NCBI RefSeq assembly: GCF_001424565.1
Contig: NZ_LMOL01000013.1
Coordinates: 62,329-126,328 of the forward strand
Length of the DNA: 64,000 nucleotides
Direction: 5' to 3'
From: Arthrobacter sp. Leaf141
GTDB lineage: Bacteria > Actinomycetota > Actinomycetes > Actinomycetales > Micrococcaceae
Shown here: positions 19,604-29,019 of the stretch, piece after piece
How positions within the stretch are numbered: position 1 is the stretch's first letter
How the letters are laid out: the number at the start of each line of letters is the position of its first letter
Translations under genes and position numbers: made by a program
The notes under the pieces: generated by a model
Databases searched by the model: none
Told to the model about the DNA's origin: nothing
The model's input: only the letters and a program-made list of their open reading frames with translations

Positions 19604-20383
19604 TTACCTGCCGCCGGAAACGGGCAGGATGGCGCCGGTGATGTAGGCGGCCTCGTCCGAAAGCAGCCACAGGACGGCGGCTGCCACCTCTTCGGGTTCG
19701 GCGCCCCTGCCCATCGGGATGGTGGGGTTCAGCCGTGCCACCCGGTCCGGCATTCCTGCCGCGGCATGCAGCCCGGTGTTGGTGCTGCCGGGGGCCACGG
19801 CGTTGACCCGGATCCCATGCTGTGCCACCTCGGCGGCCAGTCCTGTGGTCAGGACATCCACGGCGCCCTTGGACGCAGCGTAGTGGGCCCAGGTCCCGGG
19901 TGAACCGGCCTTGGTGGCGGTGGAGGAGATGTTGATGATGGCCCCGCCGCGGCCACCCGCCTGCGTGCCCATCCGCCGCACCGCCTCCTGGCACATAAAG
20001 ATGGTGCCGCCGACGTTGACGTCCATCACCCGGCTGACGTTTTCCGCCGGCATGTCCACCAGGTTACCGATCAGGTTCCCGGTAATCCCGGCGTTGTTGA
20101 CCACGGCGGTGACCTCGCCCAGGCGCGCCGCGGCATCAAAAAGGGAGCCGACGGCGGCGGGCACGCTGATGTCCGCGCGTGCAGCCAGTGCCGTGCCGCC
20201 GTCGTCGTGAATGTCCTGGACCACCCGCTCCGCACCGGCGGAGTCCTCCGAGTAGTTCACCACCACGGCGTAACCCGCACGGGCGGCGCGCCGGGCAATG
20301 GCGGCCCCGATGCCGCGGCTGGCACCGGTAACCAGCAGGACCCCGCGGTCGGTGCCGCCGGCGGCCGGTTCCGTTGCAGCCAC
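19604..20383 (-). CDS. SDR family oxidoreductase (FabG-like)
   Basis: 259 residues. Classical short-chain dehydrogenase: cofactor motif TGASRGIGAAIARRA near residues 18-32, NNAGITGN, catalytic Tyr-Lys in YAASKGAVD, and the C-terminal ITGAILPVSGGR. The Asn-Tyr-Ser after the second strand (VVVNYSED) is more consistent with NADP(H) than NAD(H). The substrate is unknown. The GTG start lies 3 bases after the ppgK stop, so it is co-transcribed with the glucokinase and may act on a sugar or polyol, but that is only contextual. Confidence 0.9.
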   Translation of the reverse strand: MAATEPAAGGTDRGVLLVTGASRGIGAAIARRAARAGYAVVVNYSEDSAGAERVVQDIHDDGGTALAARADISVPAAVGSLFDAAARLGEVTAVVNNAGITGNLIGNLVDMPAENVSRVMDVNVGGTIFMCQEAVRRMGTQAGGRGGAIINISSTATKAGSPGTWAHYAASKGAVDVLTTGLAAEVAQHGIRVNAVAPGSTNTGLHAAAGMPDRVARLNPTIPMGRGAEPEEVAAAVLWLLSDEAAYITGAILPVSGGR

Positions 20384-20386
20384 CGG

Positions 20387-21190
20387 CTACTTGGCCAGTT
20401 TGTGCTTCAGGGCGATTTCGATGGCGGCGCCCACAATGCCTGCCTCGTTGCGCAGCTCGGCCGGAACGATTTTGGTGCGCAGCTTGAGGTTGGGCAGGTA
20501 CTCGTCCGCCCGCTTGGAGATCCCGCCGCCCACAATAAAGAGTTCGGGGGAGAAGAGGAACTCGACGTGGGAGAAGTAGCGCTGCAGGAGGACACTGTAT
20601 TCGTCCCAGGACAGGCCGTCGCGTTCGCGGGCCACCGCGGAGGCCTTGCTCTCCGCGTCGAAGCCGTCCACTTCCAGGTGGCCCAGTTCGGCGTTGGGTA
20701 CCAGCTTGCCGTCAAAGATGAACGCCGAACCGATGCCGGTGCCCAGCGTGATCACCAGGACCGTGCCGGCGACGCCCTCGCCTGCGCCGTAGCGCGCTTC
20801 GGCAAGGCCTGCGGCGTCGGCATCGTTGATGACCTCCACGGGGCGGCCCAGGCGTTCGGTCAGGAGGGCGTCGATGTCCGTGTCCAGCCAGGATTTGTCC
20901 ACGTTCGCGGCCGAATGCACCACGCCGTGCTGGATGATGCCGGGGAACGTCACACCGACCGGCGAACCGGCGGCGGGGGCTTCGGGCCGGGCGGAGAGTT
21001 CGGCGACCACCTGTGCCACTGCTTCAGCAACCGCTTCGGGGGTGGCCGGCTGCGGGGTGGGCACGCGGAACCGCTCACCGAGCAGCTTGCCCTTCTTAAG
21101 GTCGACAATGCCGCCCTTAATGCCCGTCCCTCCGATGTCGATGCCGATCAGTGGGGCGTTCTTGTGCGACTTTTCGTCCTTCTTGGCCAA
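20387..21190 (-). CDS. ppgK: Polyphosphate glucokinase (ROK family)
   Basis: Phosphorylates glucose using inorganic polyphosphate or ATP. 267 residues from the TTG at 21190-21188, giving [20 protein letters not shown], the form I recall for Arthrobacter PPGK/glucomannokinase; an in-frame ATG 60 bases upstream would add a non-conserved tail. Phosphate-1 motif [15 protein letters not shown], phosphate-2 region [13 protein letters not shown], and the basic segment of the polyphosphate-binding site are present. No good Shine-Dalgarno is visible. It is followed immediately by the SDR gene. Confidence 0.92.
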   Translation of the reverse strand: MAKKDEKSHKNAPLIGIDIGGTGIKGGIVDLKKGKLLGERFRVPTPQPATPEAVAEAVAQVVAELSARPEAPAAGSPVGVTFPGIIQHGVVHSAANVDKSWLDTDIDALLTERLGRPVEVINDADAAGLAEARYGAGEGVAGTVLVITLGTGIGSAFIFDGKLVPNAELGHLEVDGFDAESKASAVARERDGLSWDEYSVLLQRYFSHVEFLFSPELFIVGGGISKRADEYLPNLKLRTKIVPAELRNEAGIVGAAIEIALKHKLAK

Positions 21191-21289
21191 GGGGTATCCG
21201 TTCGTGCGGTGGCGGGCAGGGGAGAACCGGCGAACTGCCGGCCCGGACATCCGGTGCAGGCACCGGGCGTCGAAGGTTGAAGGAACAGG

Positions 21290-22168
21290 TTACGGCAGCG
21301 TGAGGATTTCCGCGCCGGATTCCGTAACAAGCAGGGTGTGTTCGAACTGCGCGGTGCGCTTGCGGTCCTTGGTGACCACTGTCCAGTCGTCGGCCCACAT
21401 GTCCCATTCCACGGTGCCCAGGGTGAGCATCGGTTCAATGGTGAACACCATGCCGGTCTCGATGACCGTGTTGTAGGCGGGCGCAGCGTCATAGTGCGGG
21501 ATGATCAGCCCCGTGTGGAAGGCCTCTCCCACGCCATGGCCGGTGAAATCGCGGACCACGCCGTAGTTGAAGCGCTTGGCGTAGGACTGGATGGCCCGGC
21601 CGATCACGTTGATCTCCCGGCCCGGGGCCACGGCCTTGATGGCGCGGTTCAGGGATTCCTGCGTCCGCTCCACCAGCAGCCGCGAATCCTCGTCCACCTC
21701 ACCCACCGGGAAGGTGAAGTTGGTGTCGCCGTGCACACCGTTGATGTATGCGGTGATGTCGATGTTGATGATGTCGCCGTCACGGACCACCGTACTGTCC
21801 GGGATGCCGTGGCAGATGACCTCGTTCAGGGAGGAGCACAGCGACTTGGGGAAACCCCGGTAGCCGAGGGTGGAGGGGTAGGCATGGTGGTCGAGGAGGA
21901 ACTCGTGGCCCACCTGGTCCAGCTGGTCAGTGGTCACGCCGGGCTTGATGTGCTTGCCCACCTCCACGATGGCCTGGGCCGCGATCCTGCCCGCCACCCG
22001 GATCTTTTCCACCGTCTCGGCGGATTTCACCTCGGAGCCGGTGAATTTGGCCGGCGCGGGCCTGCCCACGTACTCCGGGCGGGGGATGGTTGCCGGAACG
22101 GGGCGCTGCGGGCCCACGGTTCCCGGGGTGAGGGTGCCGATGGGTGCAGTGGAGGCAAGGGAAGGCAT
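21290..22168 (-). CDS. map: Methionine aminopeptidase type I (MapB-like)
   Basis: Removes the N-terminal methionine from nascent proteins. 292 residues: an N-terminal extension of about 40 residues with a Pro-rich segment ([12 protein letters not shown]), as in actinobacterial MapB, then the pita-bread fold. Metal ligands: two Asp in [19 protein letters not shown], His in GHGVGEAFH, Glu in [10 protein letters not shown] and Glu in [10 protein letters not shown]. The ATG lies 6 bases after a perfect -10, so the mRNA is probably leaderless. It is divergent from the 54-residue gene. Confidence 0.95.
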   Translation of the reverse strand: MPSLASTAPIGTLTPGTVGPQRPVPATIPRPEYVGRPAPAKFTGSEVKSAETVEKIRVAGRIAAQAIVEVGKHIKPGVTTDQLDQVGHEFLLDHHAYPSTLGYRGFPKSLCSSLNEVICHGIPDSTVVRDGDIINIDITAYINGVHGDTNFTFPVGEVDEDSRLLVERTQESLNRAIKAVAPGREINVIGRAIQSYAKRFNYGVVRDFTGHGVGEAFHTGLIIPHYDAAPAYNTVIETGMVFTIEPMLTLGTVEWDMWADDWTVVTKDRKRTAQFEHTLLVTESGAEILTLP

Positions 22169-22174
22169 AGATTG

Positions 22175-22180
22175 ATCATA
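22175..22180 (-). promoter_or_regulatory. -10 element for leaderless map
   Basis: On the minus strand TATGAT ends 6 bases before the map ATG; there is no Shine-Dalgarno between them. Confidence 0.65.
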
Positions 22181-22288
22181 TAAGGGACCACAGAACGCCT
22201 GGCAACAGGAAGCCGTGGCAGGACCGCGTCAGCAGGAACGTTACGCAGGTCAGGCCCGGCAGCCTGCCGGACGGGGACAGGAGCAGCC

Positions 22289-22453
22289 ATGAGTGAGTAC
22301 TGGTATAACGTCAACACCCACGAGGTCGAGGAGGACCGGCAGTCCGACTGGAGCCAGTTGATCGGCCCCTACAAGACCCGTGAGGAAGCCGAGCACGCGA
22401 TGGAGAAGGTGCGGGCCCGGAACGAGCAGTGGGACAAGCAGGACGAGGACTGA
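22289..22453 (+). CDS. Small SPOR-like/conserved actinobacterial protein, 54 residues
   Basis: An ATG at 22289 with AGGAG 5 bases upstream opens a 54-codon frame starting SEYWYNVNTHEVEEDRQSDW and ending in a charged helix (REEAEHAMEKVRARNEQW). Composition (Trp, Tyr, acidic) and the segment GPYKTREEAEHAMEKV resemble half of a SPOR fold and the short proteins often annotated SPOR-domain in actinobacteria. It has no signal peptide, so it is probably cytosolic. Its stop is 1 base from the panB stop (convergent). Function unknown. Confidence 0.8.
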   Translation: MSEYWYNVNTHEVEEDRQSDWSQLIGPYKTREEAEHAMEKVRARNEQWDKQDED

Positions 22454-22454
22454 G

Positions 22455-23348
22455 CTAGAAGGAGTGCTCGGGTCCGGGGAACTGCCCGGACCTGACATCC
22501 TCGCCGTAAGCCGTGGCGGCGTCCAGGAGCGTGGTGCGGAGGTCCGCGTACTGCTTGACGAACTTGGCCATTTTTCCGCCGCGCAGCCCGGCCATGTCCT
22601 GCCAGACGAGCACCTGGCCGGTGGTTTCCTTGCCGGCGCCGATCCCCACCGTGGGAACTGCGACGGCGGCATCGATGGCTGCCGCTGTGGCGGCCGGAAC
22701 CATTTCCATCAGCACGCTGAACGCGCCGGCGTCAGCAAGCGCCACGGCGTCGTCAATCAAGCGCTGGGCGTCCTCTCCCCGGCCCTGGACCCGGTAGCCG
22801 CCCAGCGAGTGTTCGCTTTGCGGCGTGAAACCGATGTGCGCCATGACCGGGATGCCGGCCTGGACCATTGCCTTCACGGTATCCGCGTAGTACTTGCCGC
22901 CCTCGATCTTGACGGCGTGGGCCAGGCCTTCCTTGAGGAACCGGACCCCCGTCGCCACCGCCTGTTCCGCTGAGACCTCGTAGCTGCCGAAGGGCAGGTC
23001 GGCCACCACCAGGGCGCGCTTCGCGGAGCGGGCCACGGCCCGGCAGAGGGGCAGCAGCTCGTCCACCGTTACGGGCAGGCTGGTTTCGTTGCCGTAGACG
23101 TTGTTGGAGGCGGAGTCGCCCACCAGGAGCACCTCGATCCCGGCGGCATCAAAAATTTCGGCCGTGTACTGCTCATACGCGGTGAGCATGGCAAACCTCG
23201 TGCCGTCCTGCTTGGCCTGCAGCAGGTGGTGGATCCGCACCTTCGCGGGCCGCCGTTCCGATCCCGCAGCACCGTGGCCCGGCCCGTTGCCGTAAGGGGC
23301 GGGCTGTTCTGCGGGCGTGGCTGAGGCTGCACTGTTGCTGGAGTCCAT
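22455..23348 (-). CDS. panB: 3-methyl-2-oxobutanoate hydroxymethyltransferase PanB
   Basis: First committed step of pantothenate synthesis: transfers a hydroxymethyl group from methylene-THF to 2-oxoisovalerate. 297 residues: a non-conserved N-terminus of about 35 residues, then [38 protein letters not shown] with metal-binding Asp, VKIEGG, and [17 protein letters not shown]. panC/panD are not nearby. The ATG follows a TACGCT hexamer by 6 bases, so it may be leaderless. It is divergent from glnA2, the same neighbourhood as in mycobacteria. Confidence 0.96.
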   Translation of the reverse strand: MDSSNSAASATPAEQPAPYGNGPGHGAAGSERRPAKVRIHHLLQAKQDGTRFAMLTAYEQYTAEIFDAAGIEVLLVGDSASNNVYGNETSLPVTVDELLPLCRAVARSAKRALVVADLPFGSYEVSAEQAVATGVRFLKEGLAHAVKIEGGKYYADTVKAMVQAGIPVMAHIGFTPQSEHSLGGYRVQGRGEDAQRLIDDAVALADAGAFSVLMEMVPAATAAAIDAAVAVPTVGIGAGKETTGQVLVWQDMAGLRGGKMAKFVKQYADLRTTLLDAATAYGEDVRSGQFPGPEHSF

Positions 23349-23354
23349 GGCACG

Positions 23355-23360
23355 AGCGTA
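23355..23360 (-). promoter_or_regulatory. Candidate -10 for leaderless panB
   Basis: Minus-strand TACGCT ends 6 bases before the panB ATG; no Shine-Dalgarno is visible. Confidence 0.45.
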
Positions 23361-23482
23361 GTGGGCGGTGCGCGGTCCCTGCTACCGGCCGGGTCCTGGC
23401 GCACGGGTGATAAGGGTCATAATCCACCGGCCATTTGCAGGTGCCCGCCGCGTGCGGCGGCTGGCGCGGACCCTGGATCGGT

Positions 23483-23500
23483 TGTAAACGCTGTGTTACA
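23483..23500. promoter_or_regulatory. TGTAA-n8-TTACA palindrome upstream of glnA2
   Basis: An inverted repeat, TGTAA (23483-23487) and TTACA (23496-23500), lies about 115 bases before the glnA2 start in the panB-glnA2 gap. On the minus strand it reads GTAAC-n6-TTTAC, a partial match to the GlnR consensus GTnAC-n6-GAAAC. Weak evidence for nitrogen control. Confidence 0.35.
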
Positions 23501-23615
23501 CGCGGTGCGGGCTTCAGCATCGCCGTCGAATGCTTAGTACAGTGTTGGTGAACTGCTGCCGGCTTCCCTTTCTTGTGGACCCGGAGCATGGACGTTGACC
23601 GGAGAAGAGGCCTTC

Positions 23616-24956
23616 ATGGACCGCCAGCAAGAGTTTGTCCTGCGCACAATCGAAGAGCGCGACGTACGCTTCGTGCGCCTGTGGTTCACCGACGTTGTGG
23701 GATCGCTCAAGTCAGTGGCCCTGGCGCCGGCCGAAGTGGAGGGGGCGTTCGAGGAAGGCCTCGGGTTTGACGGCTCCGCCATCGAAGGCCTGGCCCGCGT
23801 CTTCGAATCCGACATGCTTGCCCAGCCGGACCCCTCAACCTTCCAGATCCTGCCGTGGCGGGGCGAAACGGAGCAGACATCGCGGATGTTCTGCGACATC
23901 CTTACACCCGACGGCGAACCTTCCGCCGCCGATCCGCGCAACGTCCTCAAGCGCACGCTGGCCAAAGCCGCCGACATGGGTTTCACCTGTTACACCCACC
24001 CGGAAATCGAGTTCTACCTGCTCAAGTCGCAGGCCCCGGGCCCGGACGGCGCGCCGATCCCCGTGGACGAGGGCGGCTACTTTGACCACGTCCCCGGCGG
24101 CGTCGCCCAGGACTTCCGCCGCACCGCCGTGACCATGCTCGAATCGGTGGGCATCTCCGTGGAGTTCAGCCACCACGAGGCCGGCCCCGGCCAGAACGAA
24201 ATTGACCTGCGCTACGCTGACGCCCTGCAGACCGCGGACAACATCATGACGTTCCGCACCGTCATCAAGGAAGTGGCGCTGCAGCAGGGCACGTACGCCA
24301 CGTTTATGCCCAAGCCGTTCACGGACCACCCCGGCTCCGGCATGCACACCCACTTCTCGCTGTTCGAAGGCGACGCCAACGCCTTCTACGAGGCCGGCGC
24401 CGAGTTCCAGCTGTCCAAGACCGCACGGCAGTTCATCGCCGGCATCCTCAAGCACGCACCTGAGTTCACGGCCGTCACCAACCAGTTCGTGAACTCGTAC
24501 AAGCGCCTCTGGGGCGGCGGCGAGGCGCCCAGCTACCTGAGCTGGGGCCACAACAACCGCTCGGCCCTGGTCCGGGTTCCGCTGTACAAGCCGGGCAAGG
24601 GCCAGTCCGCCCGGATCGAGTACCGCGGCATCGATTCCGCCGCCAACCCCTACTTGGCGTACGCCGTCCTGCTCGGTGCCGGGCTCAAGGGCATCGAAGA
24701 GGGCTACGACCTGCCGGCAGCCGCTGAGGACGATGTCTGGTCGCTGAGTTCCGCGGAGCGCCGCGCCATGGGCCACGATCCGCTGCCCGCCAGCCTCCAC
24801 GATGCGATCCGCTCCATGGAGGACTCTGAACTGATGCCCCAGATCCTGGGCGAACAGGTCTTTGAGCACTTCCTGCGCAATAAGCGGGCCGAATGGCAGG
24901 ACTACCGGCTGCAGGTCACCCCTTACGAGCTGCAGCGCAATCTCGGCATCCTCTAG
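23616..24956 (+). CDS. glnA2: Glutamine synthetase-like GlnA2 (type I)
   Basis: 446 residues from the ATG at 23616, the exact length I recall for M. tuberculosis GlnA2; an upstream in-frame TTG at 23595 is less likely. It opens DRQQEFVLRTIEERDVRFVRLWFTD. The GS catalytic segments are present: GFDGSAIEGLARVFESDM, HPEIEFYLL, FMPKPFTDHPGSGMHTH (ATP/His loop) and RIEYRGIDSAANPYLAYAVL. At the position of the adenylylation tyrosine it has VWSLSSAE, so the residue modified by GlnE in GlnA1 is replaced by Trp. GlnA2-type proteins contribute little to bulk glutamine synthesis and some act on other amines. glnE begins 10 bases downstream. Confidence 0.93.
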   Translation: MDRQQEFVLRTIEERDVRFVRLWFTDVVGSLKSVALAPAEVEGAFEEGLGFDGSAIEGLARVFESDMLAQPDPSTFQILPWRGETEQTSRMFCDILTPDGEPSAADPRNVLKRTLAKAADMGFTCYTHPEIEFYLLKSQAPGPDGAPIPVDEGGYFDHVPGGVAQDFRRTAVTMLESVGISVEFSHHEAGPGQNEIDLRYADALQTADNIMTFRTVIKEVALQQGTYATFMPKPFTDHPGSGMHTHFSLFEGDANAFYEAGAEFQLSKTARQFIAGILKHAPEFTAVTNQFVNSYKRLWGGGEAPSYLSWGHNNRSALVRVPLYKPGKGQSARIEYRGIDSAANPYLAYAVLLGAGLKGIEEGYDLPAAAEDDVWSLSSAERRAMGHDPLPASLHDAIRSMEDSELMPQILGEQVFEHFLRNKRAEWQDYRLQVTPYELQRNLGIL

Positions 24957-24959
24957 GCT
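24954..24959 (+). promoter_or_regulatory. -10 element for leaderless glnE
   Basis: TAGGCT, whose TAG is the glnA2 stop codon, ends 6 bases before the GTG start of glnE; there is no Shine-Dalgarno. Confidence 0.55.
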
Positions 24960-24965
24960 GTCGGC

Positions 24966-27900
24966 GTGAGCCTGGCGCGTCGCCTGATCTCGGCCGGCTT
25001 CAGTGACCTGGAGAAGGCAGGGCGGTTTCTGGCTGCCCGGGAACTGGAGGGCCTGGACCAGGACCGGCTCTTCGCCGGGCTGCAGATGGCTGCCAGTCCG
25101 GATACGGCGCTGCAGTCCCTGGTGCGCCTGGTGGAGAAGCACCCCGCGCTGCGGGAACTCGCCGAAGCCGACCCTGAAACCAGCGAACCGCTGTACCGGG
25201 TGCTGGGCGCCTCCGAGGCGCTGGGTGAGTTCCTGATCCGGCACCCGGAACACCTCGAGGCCTTCAACGTCCGGGCAAGCCCCGAGCCAGTCCAGGCGGA
25301 CCCGGCCGTGCTCCGCGCGGTGCTTCTGCAGTCCGTGGGCGCCGACCCGCGGGCTGCCAGGCCGGTGGCCACCCGGACCGGAGTGGAAGCCTACGTGGCG
25401 CTGCGCACCGCCTACCGCAGGGGAGTGGTGGACCTTGCGGTCAAGGACCTCTGCGCCGCCGACCCGCTGGATTTCCTGCCCGCAGTGGGGGCCGAACTGG
25501 CTGACCTGGCAGGTGCCGCCATCGAGGCGGCCCTCGCCGTGGCGCGGGCCGAGGCAGCGGAGCAGCACAGTGCCTCGGACGTTGCCGGGATTGGCCTCGC
25601 CGTCATTGGCATGGGCAAATGCGGCGCCCGGGAACTGAACTACATTTCCGACGTCGACGTGATCTACGTGGTGGACGCGGGGCAGTTGGATGACGCCCAC
25701 GCCAATACCATCGGCACGGCACTCGCCACGGGCATTTCGCGCGCCATCATGGGTCTCGCCCGGGAGCCGGGCCTCTGGGAGGTGGACGCCAACCTGCGCC
25801 CGGAGGGCAAATCCGGTCCACTGGTGCGGACCCTTGCCTCGCACGAATCGTATTACGCGCGCTGGGCCGAAAGCTGGGAGTTCCAGGCGCTGCTGAAGGC
25901 CCGTACCATTGCCGGCGACGCCGCCCTGGGCCGCCGTTACGAGGAAGCGGTGGCGCCGCTGATCTGGACGTCGGCCAGCCGGGACGGATTTGTGGAGTCC
26001 GTGCAGGCCATGCGGCGCCGGGTCACCGACCACATCCCGCCGGCCGAAGAGCAGCGCCAGATCAAGCTGGGCCGTGGCGGCCTGCGCGACGTCGAATTCA
26101 CCGTCCAGCTCCTGCAGCTGGTCCACGGCAAGGCTGACGAGTCGCTGCGCCGCCGTGACACCACCTCGGCCATTGCTGCGCTGTCCGCCGGCGGGTACAT
26201 CGGCCGGTCCGACGCTGCCGCGTTCGACAATGCCTACCGCTACCTGCGGCTGCTCGAACACCGGATCCAGCTGTTCCAGCTGCGGCGCACCCACCTGATG
26301 CCCGTAGCGGACCCGGCCCTCCGGTCCCTGGCCAAGGCAGTCCTTGGCCCCTTTGCCACCGAACGGCCCCACCCGGACGCTTTGCTGGCCGCCTGGCAGA
26401 AGACCAAACGCTCGGTCCGCGAACTGCACGAACGGATCTTCTACCGGCCGCTGCTGAACACCGCCGCAAAGCTCAGCTCCGAAGACGCCCGGCTCACTCC
26501 CGAAGCCGCGCAGGGCCGGCTTGCGGCGCTGGGCTACCTTGACCCGCCCGGTGCCATGCGGCACATCGAGGCGCTGACGGCAGGGGTGAGCAGGCGGGCA
26601 GCGTTGCAGCGCCAGTTGCTCCCCGTGCTCCTGGACTGGCTGGCGGAGGGTGTGGACCCGGATGCCGGGCTGCTGGCCTTCCGGCGCGTCAGCGAGGCGC
26701 TGGGCACCACCCACTGGTATCTGGGTATGCTCCGGGACTCCACCGCCGCCGCTGAACGGCTGTGCCACATGCTGTCCAACTCGCGGCTCATCGCCGACCT
26801 GCTCGAAGTCTCGCCGGAGTCCGTGGCGTGGCTGGGGCAGGACAAGGACCTGGCGCCCGTCCCGTTCCAGGCCCAATGGCAGGAGATCACGGCCAAGATG
26901 TCGCGGCACTCGGATCCGGAAAGCGCCATGCGCCTGATCCGGCTCATCCGGCGCCGCGAGATCCTGCGGATTGCGATCGCCGATTCCGTGGGACTGCTGG
27001 ACCAGGACCAGGTGGGGGCTGCGCTGGCGGACACGGACCGGGCTGCCGTGCTGGGCGCGCTCCGCGTCGCTGAAAGTGTGGTCCAGATGTCGGGCCCGCT
27101 CAAGACCGCCATGCTGGTGGTTGCCATGGGCCGGCAGGGCGGCCGGGAGATCGGGTATGGCTCCGACGCGGATGTTATGTACGTCCACCGGGCGCTGCCG
27201 GGGTTCACCGACGCCGAGGCGCAGGAGCAGGGCCTGCGGATGGTGGCCAAGGTCTCCAGCCTGCTGACCCAGCCGTTGAAGCCTGCCATCATGGCCGAAC
27301 GGGTCCTCCAGATGGACGCCGACCTCCGGCCCGAAGGAAAAAACGGTGCCATGGTCCGTTCGCTGGATTCCTACGCGGAGTATTACCGGCGCTGGTCGCT
27401 GGTCTGGGAGGCACAGGCTTTGCTGCGGGCCAGGCCCATGGCAGGGGACGACGCCCTGGCGGCGGACTTCCTGCAGCTCATTGAACCCATCCGGTATCCG
27501 GAGGAAATCTCCGAGCAGGACGTGCGCGAGGTCCGGCGGGTCAAGGCGCGGGTTGAGGCCGAGCGGCTGCCGCGCGGTGCGGATCCGGCCCGCCACCTGA
27601 AGCTGGGCCGCGGCGGCTTGAGCGACGTCGAGTGGCTGGTGCAGCTGCTCCAGCTGCAGCATGCCGGGCAGCACCAGGAGCTGCGGACCACGTCCACGGT
27701 GGGCGCGCTGGATGCAGCCGCTGACCTGGGGCTGCTGGCCCGGGAGGATGCGGACCTGCTGGCCTCCGCGTGGCGGCTGGCCAGCCGGATCAGGTCCGCC
27801 AACGTGATCTGGACCGGCAAGGCCTCGGACCTGCTGCCCTCGTCCCGCCGCGACCTGGAGGCAGTGGCCCGCTGGTGCGGCTACGAACCCGGAAACGCTG

Positions 27901-27977
27901 CCGCCCTGGAAGAGGACTACCTGCGGCTGAGCCGGCGCGCCAGGGCGGTCTTCGAACGGGTCTTCTATGGGCACTGA
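24966..27977 (+). CDS. glnE: Bifunctional glutamine synthetase adenylyltransferase/deadenylase GlnE
   Basis: Switches type I glutamine synthetase off and on by adding or removing AMP from a tyrosine. 1003 residues with the expected duplicated architecture. The N-terminal (deadenylase) nucleotidyltransferase has LNYISDVDVIYV near residue 225 and RGGLRDVEFTVQLLQL; the C-terminal (adenylylase) one has IGYGSDADVMYVH near residue 730 and RGGLSDVEWLVQLLQL. Both Asp-x-Asp pairs are intact, so both activities are expected. The usual target GlnA1 is encoded 1.3 kb downstream on the other strand. Confidence 0.97.
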   Translation: MSLARRLISAGFSDLEKAGRFLAARELEGLDQDRLFAGLQMAASPDTALQSLVRLVEKHPALRELAEADPETSEPLYRVLGASEALGEFLIRHPEHLEAFNVRASPEPVQADPAVLRAVLLQSVGADPRAARPVATRTGVEAYVALRTAYRRGVVDLAVKDLCAADPLDFLPAVGAELADLAGAAIEAALAVARAEAAEQHSASDVAGIGLAVIGMGKCGARELNYISDVDVIYVVDAGQLDDAHANTIGTALATGISRAIMGLAREPGLWEVDANLRPEGKSGPLVRTLASHESYYARWAESWEFQALLKARTIAGDAALGRRYEEAVAPLIWTSASRDGFVESVQAMRRRVTDHIPPAEEQRQIKLGRGGLRDVEFTVQLLQLVHGKADESLRRRDTTSAIAALSAGGYIGRSDAAAFDNAYRYLRLLEHRIQLFQLRRTHLMPVADPALRSLAKAVLGPFATERPHPDALLAAWQKTKRSVRELHERIFYRPLLNTAAKLSSEDARLTPEAAQGRLAALGYLDPPGAMRHIEALTAGVSRRAALQRQLLPVLLDWLAEGVDPDAGLLAFRRVSEALGTTHWYLGMLRDSTAAAERLCHMLSNSRLIADLLEVSPESVAWLGQDKDLAPVPFQAQWQEITAKMSRHSDPESAMRLIRLIRRREILRIAIADSVGLLDQDQVGAALADTDRAAVLGALRVAESVVQMSGPLKTAMLVVAMGRQGGREIGYGSDADVMYVHRALPGFTDAEAQEQGLRMVAKVSSLLTQPLKPAIMAERVLQMDADLRPEGKNGAMVRSLDSYAEYYRRWSLVWEAQALLRARPMAGDDALAADFLQLIEPIRYPEEISEQDVREVRRVKARVEAERLPRGADPARHLKLGRGGLSDVEWLVQLLQLQHAGQHQELRTTSTVGALDAAADLGLLAREDADLLASAWRLASRIRSANVIWTGKASDLLPSSRRDLEAVARWCGYEPGNAAALEEDYLRLSRRARAVFERVFYGH

Positions 27978-28032
27978 CGCCCCGCGGGGCCTGCGGGACG
28001 GGCAATGGCTGACAGCCGCCGGGCGCCGGTGC

Positions 28033-28038
28033 TAACTT
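28033..28038 (+). promoter_or_regulatory. -10 element for a leaderless VOC-family gene
   Basis: TAACTT ends 7 bases before the ATG at 28046; there is no Shine-Dalgarno. Confidence 0.5.
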
Positions 28039-28045
28039 TGGGCGC

Positions 28046-28486
28046 ATGGCTACCCAAATCTTCCTGAACCTGCCCGTCAAGGACCTGCCCCGGTCCGTGA
28101 AGTTCTTCACCGCCCTGGGGTTCACCTTCAACCCGGACTTCACCGACGAGAACGCCACCTGCATGATCGTCAACGACAACGCCTATGTGATGCTGCTGGT
28201 GGAGAACTACTTCAAAACCTTCACCGCGAAGGAGGTGGCCAGCACCAGCGGTGCCGCCGAAGCTATCGTGGCCTATTCGGTGGACAGCCGGGAAGCCGTG
28301 GACGAGGCCGTCCGGACGGCCCTGGCGAACGGCGGCTCACTGTCGGAGGATGCCATCGACCACGGCTTTATGTACAACCACAGCTTCCAGGACCCGGACG
28401 GCCACCTGTGGGAGGTGCTCTGGATGGACCCGGCCGGGCCTGCCACCGACGCGGAAGACAGCGGCAGCGGACCCGCAGGGTCCTGA
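28046..28486 (+). CDS. VOC family protein (glyoxalase/bleomycin-resistance fold)
   Basis: 146 residues: FLNLPVKDLPRSVKFFTALGFTFNPDF at the N-terminus and FQDPDGHLWEVLWMDP at the C-terminus mark one VOC module of the PhnB/lactoylglutathione-lyase-like group. His and Glu positions for a metal site are present in the C-terminal half (DPDGHLWEV). Such small proteins are often stress-related or of unknown substrate. It is followed 5 bases later by the GNAT gene, so the pair is probably co-transcribed. Confidence 0.88.
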   Translation: MATQIFLNLPVKDLPRSVKFFTALGFTFNPDFTDENATCMIVNDNAYVMLLVENYFKTFTAKEVASTSGAAEAIVAYSVDSREAVDEAVRTALANGGSLSEDAIDHGFMYNHSFQDPDGHLWEVLWMDPAGPATDAEDSGSGPAGS

Positions 28487-28491
28487 ACCGC

Positions 28492-29019
28492 GTGCAGGGC
28501 GGCGCCTGGCTCATCCCGCTCCGGGACCTCGACGACGACGCCCGGGCCATCCAGCTGGGCGCCGTCGCCGCGCTGCGGCTCAGTCCGGGCCAGGAACGCT
28601 TCGTGGGGGACCCGCTCCGGATGGCCCTGGCCGGGCTGGCCGAGGAGGAACGGTTGCCGTACGTGATCGAATCCGATGGCCGGGCTGTGGGTGTGCTCAC
28701 CCTACAGGCAGGGGCTGCCAGCCTTGCCGGCTGGCCGGCGGACCGTACTGCCTGGCTGCTGCGGGGCTTCCTGATCGACAGCCGGTACCAGGGCCGTGGC
28801 CACGGCACCGCGGCCGCCGCCGCCGCGGTGGTGGCCGCGCACAAACTGACGCTGCGGCTGCAAGGTCCGGAGACCGGCGTCGTCCTTTCCGTCAACGAGG
28901 AAAACCCGGCGGGCCTGACGGCCTACCGGGCGGCCGGGTTCGAGGACCGCGGCCAATACGCCGGCGGCAGCGCGGGCCCGCAGCGGATCATGTTCAGCGG
29001 TTTTGCGTCGGCTGCATGA
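28492..29019 (+). CDS. GNAT family N-acetyltransferase
   Basis: 175 residues from the GTG at 28492, 5 bases after the VOC stop. The acetyl-CoA motif is clear: GFLIDSRYQGRGHGTAAAAA (Q/R-x-x-G-x-G/A type), followed by SVNEENPAGLTAYRAAGFED, the usual GNAT C-terminal helix. The acceptor is unknown. The frame extends upstream to 28408 inside the VOC gene, but the family match begins after GTG 28492. No good Shine-Dalgarno; coupling with the VOC gene is likely. Confidence 0.88.
   Translation: MQGGAWLIPLRDLDDDARAIQLGAVAALRLSPGQERFVGDPLRMALAGLAEEERLPYVIESDGRAVGVLTLQAGAASLAGWPADRTAWLLRGFLIDSRYQGRGHGTAAAAAAVVAAHKLTLRLQGPETGVVLSVNEENPAGLTAYRAAGFEDRGQYAGGSAGPQRIMFSGFASAA

Noticed and set aside
23835..27974. 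A 1379-codon open frame on the minus strand opposite glnA2 and glnE
   Set aside because: It is antisense to two clearly conserved genes, has no family resemblance or start signal, and long antisense frames are normal in DNA with strong GC bias at third codon positions.
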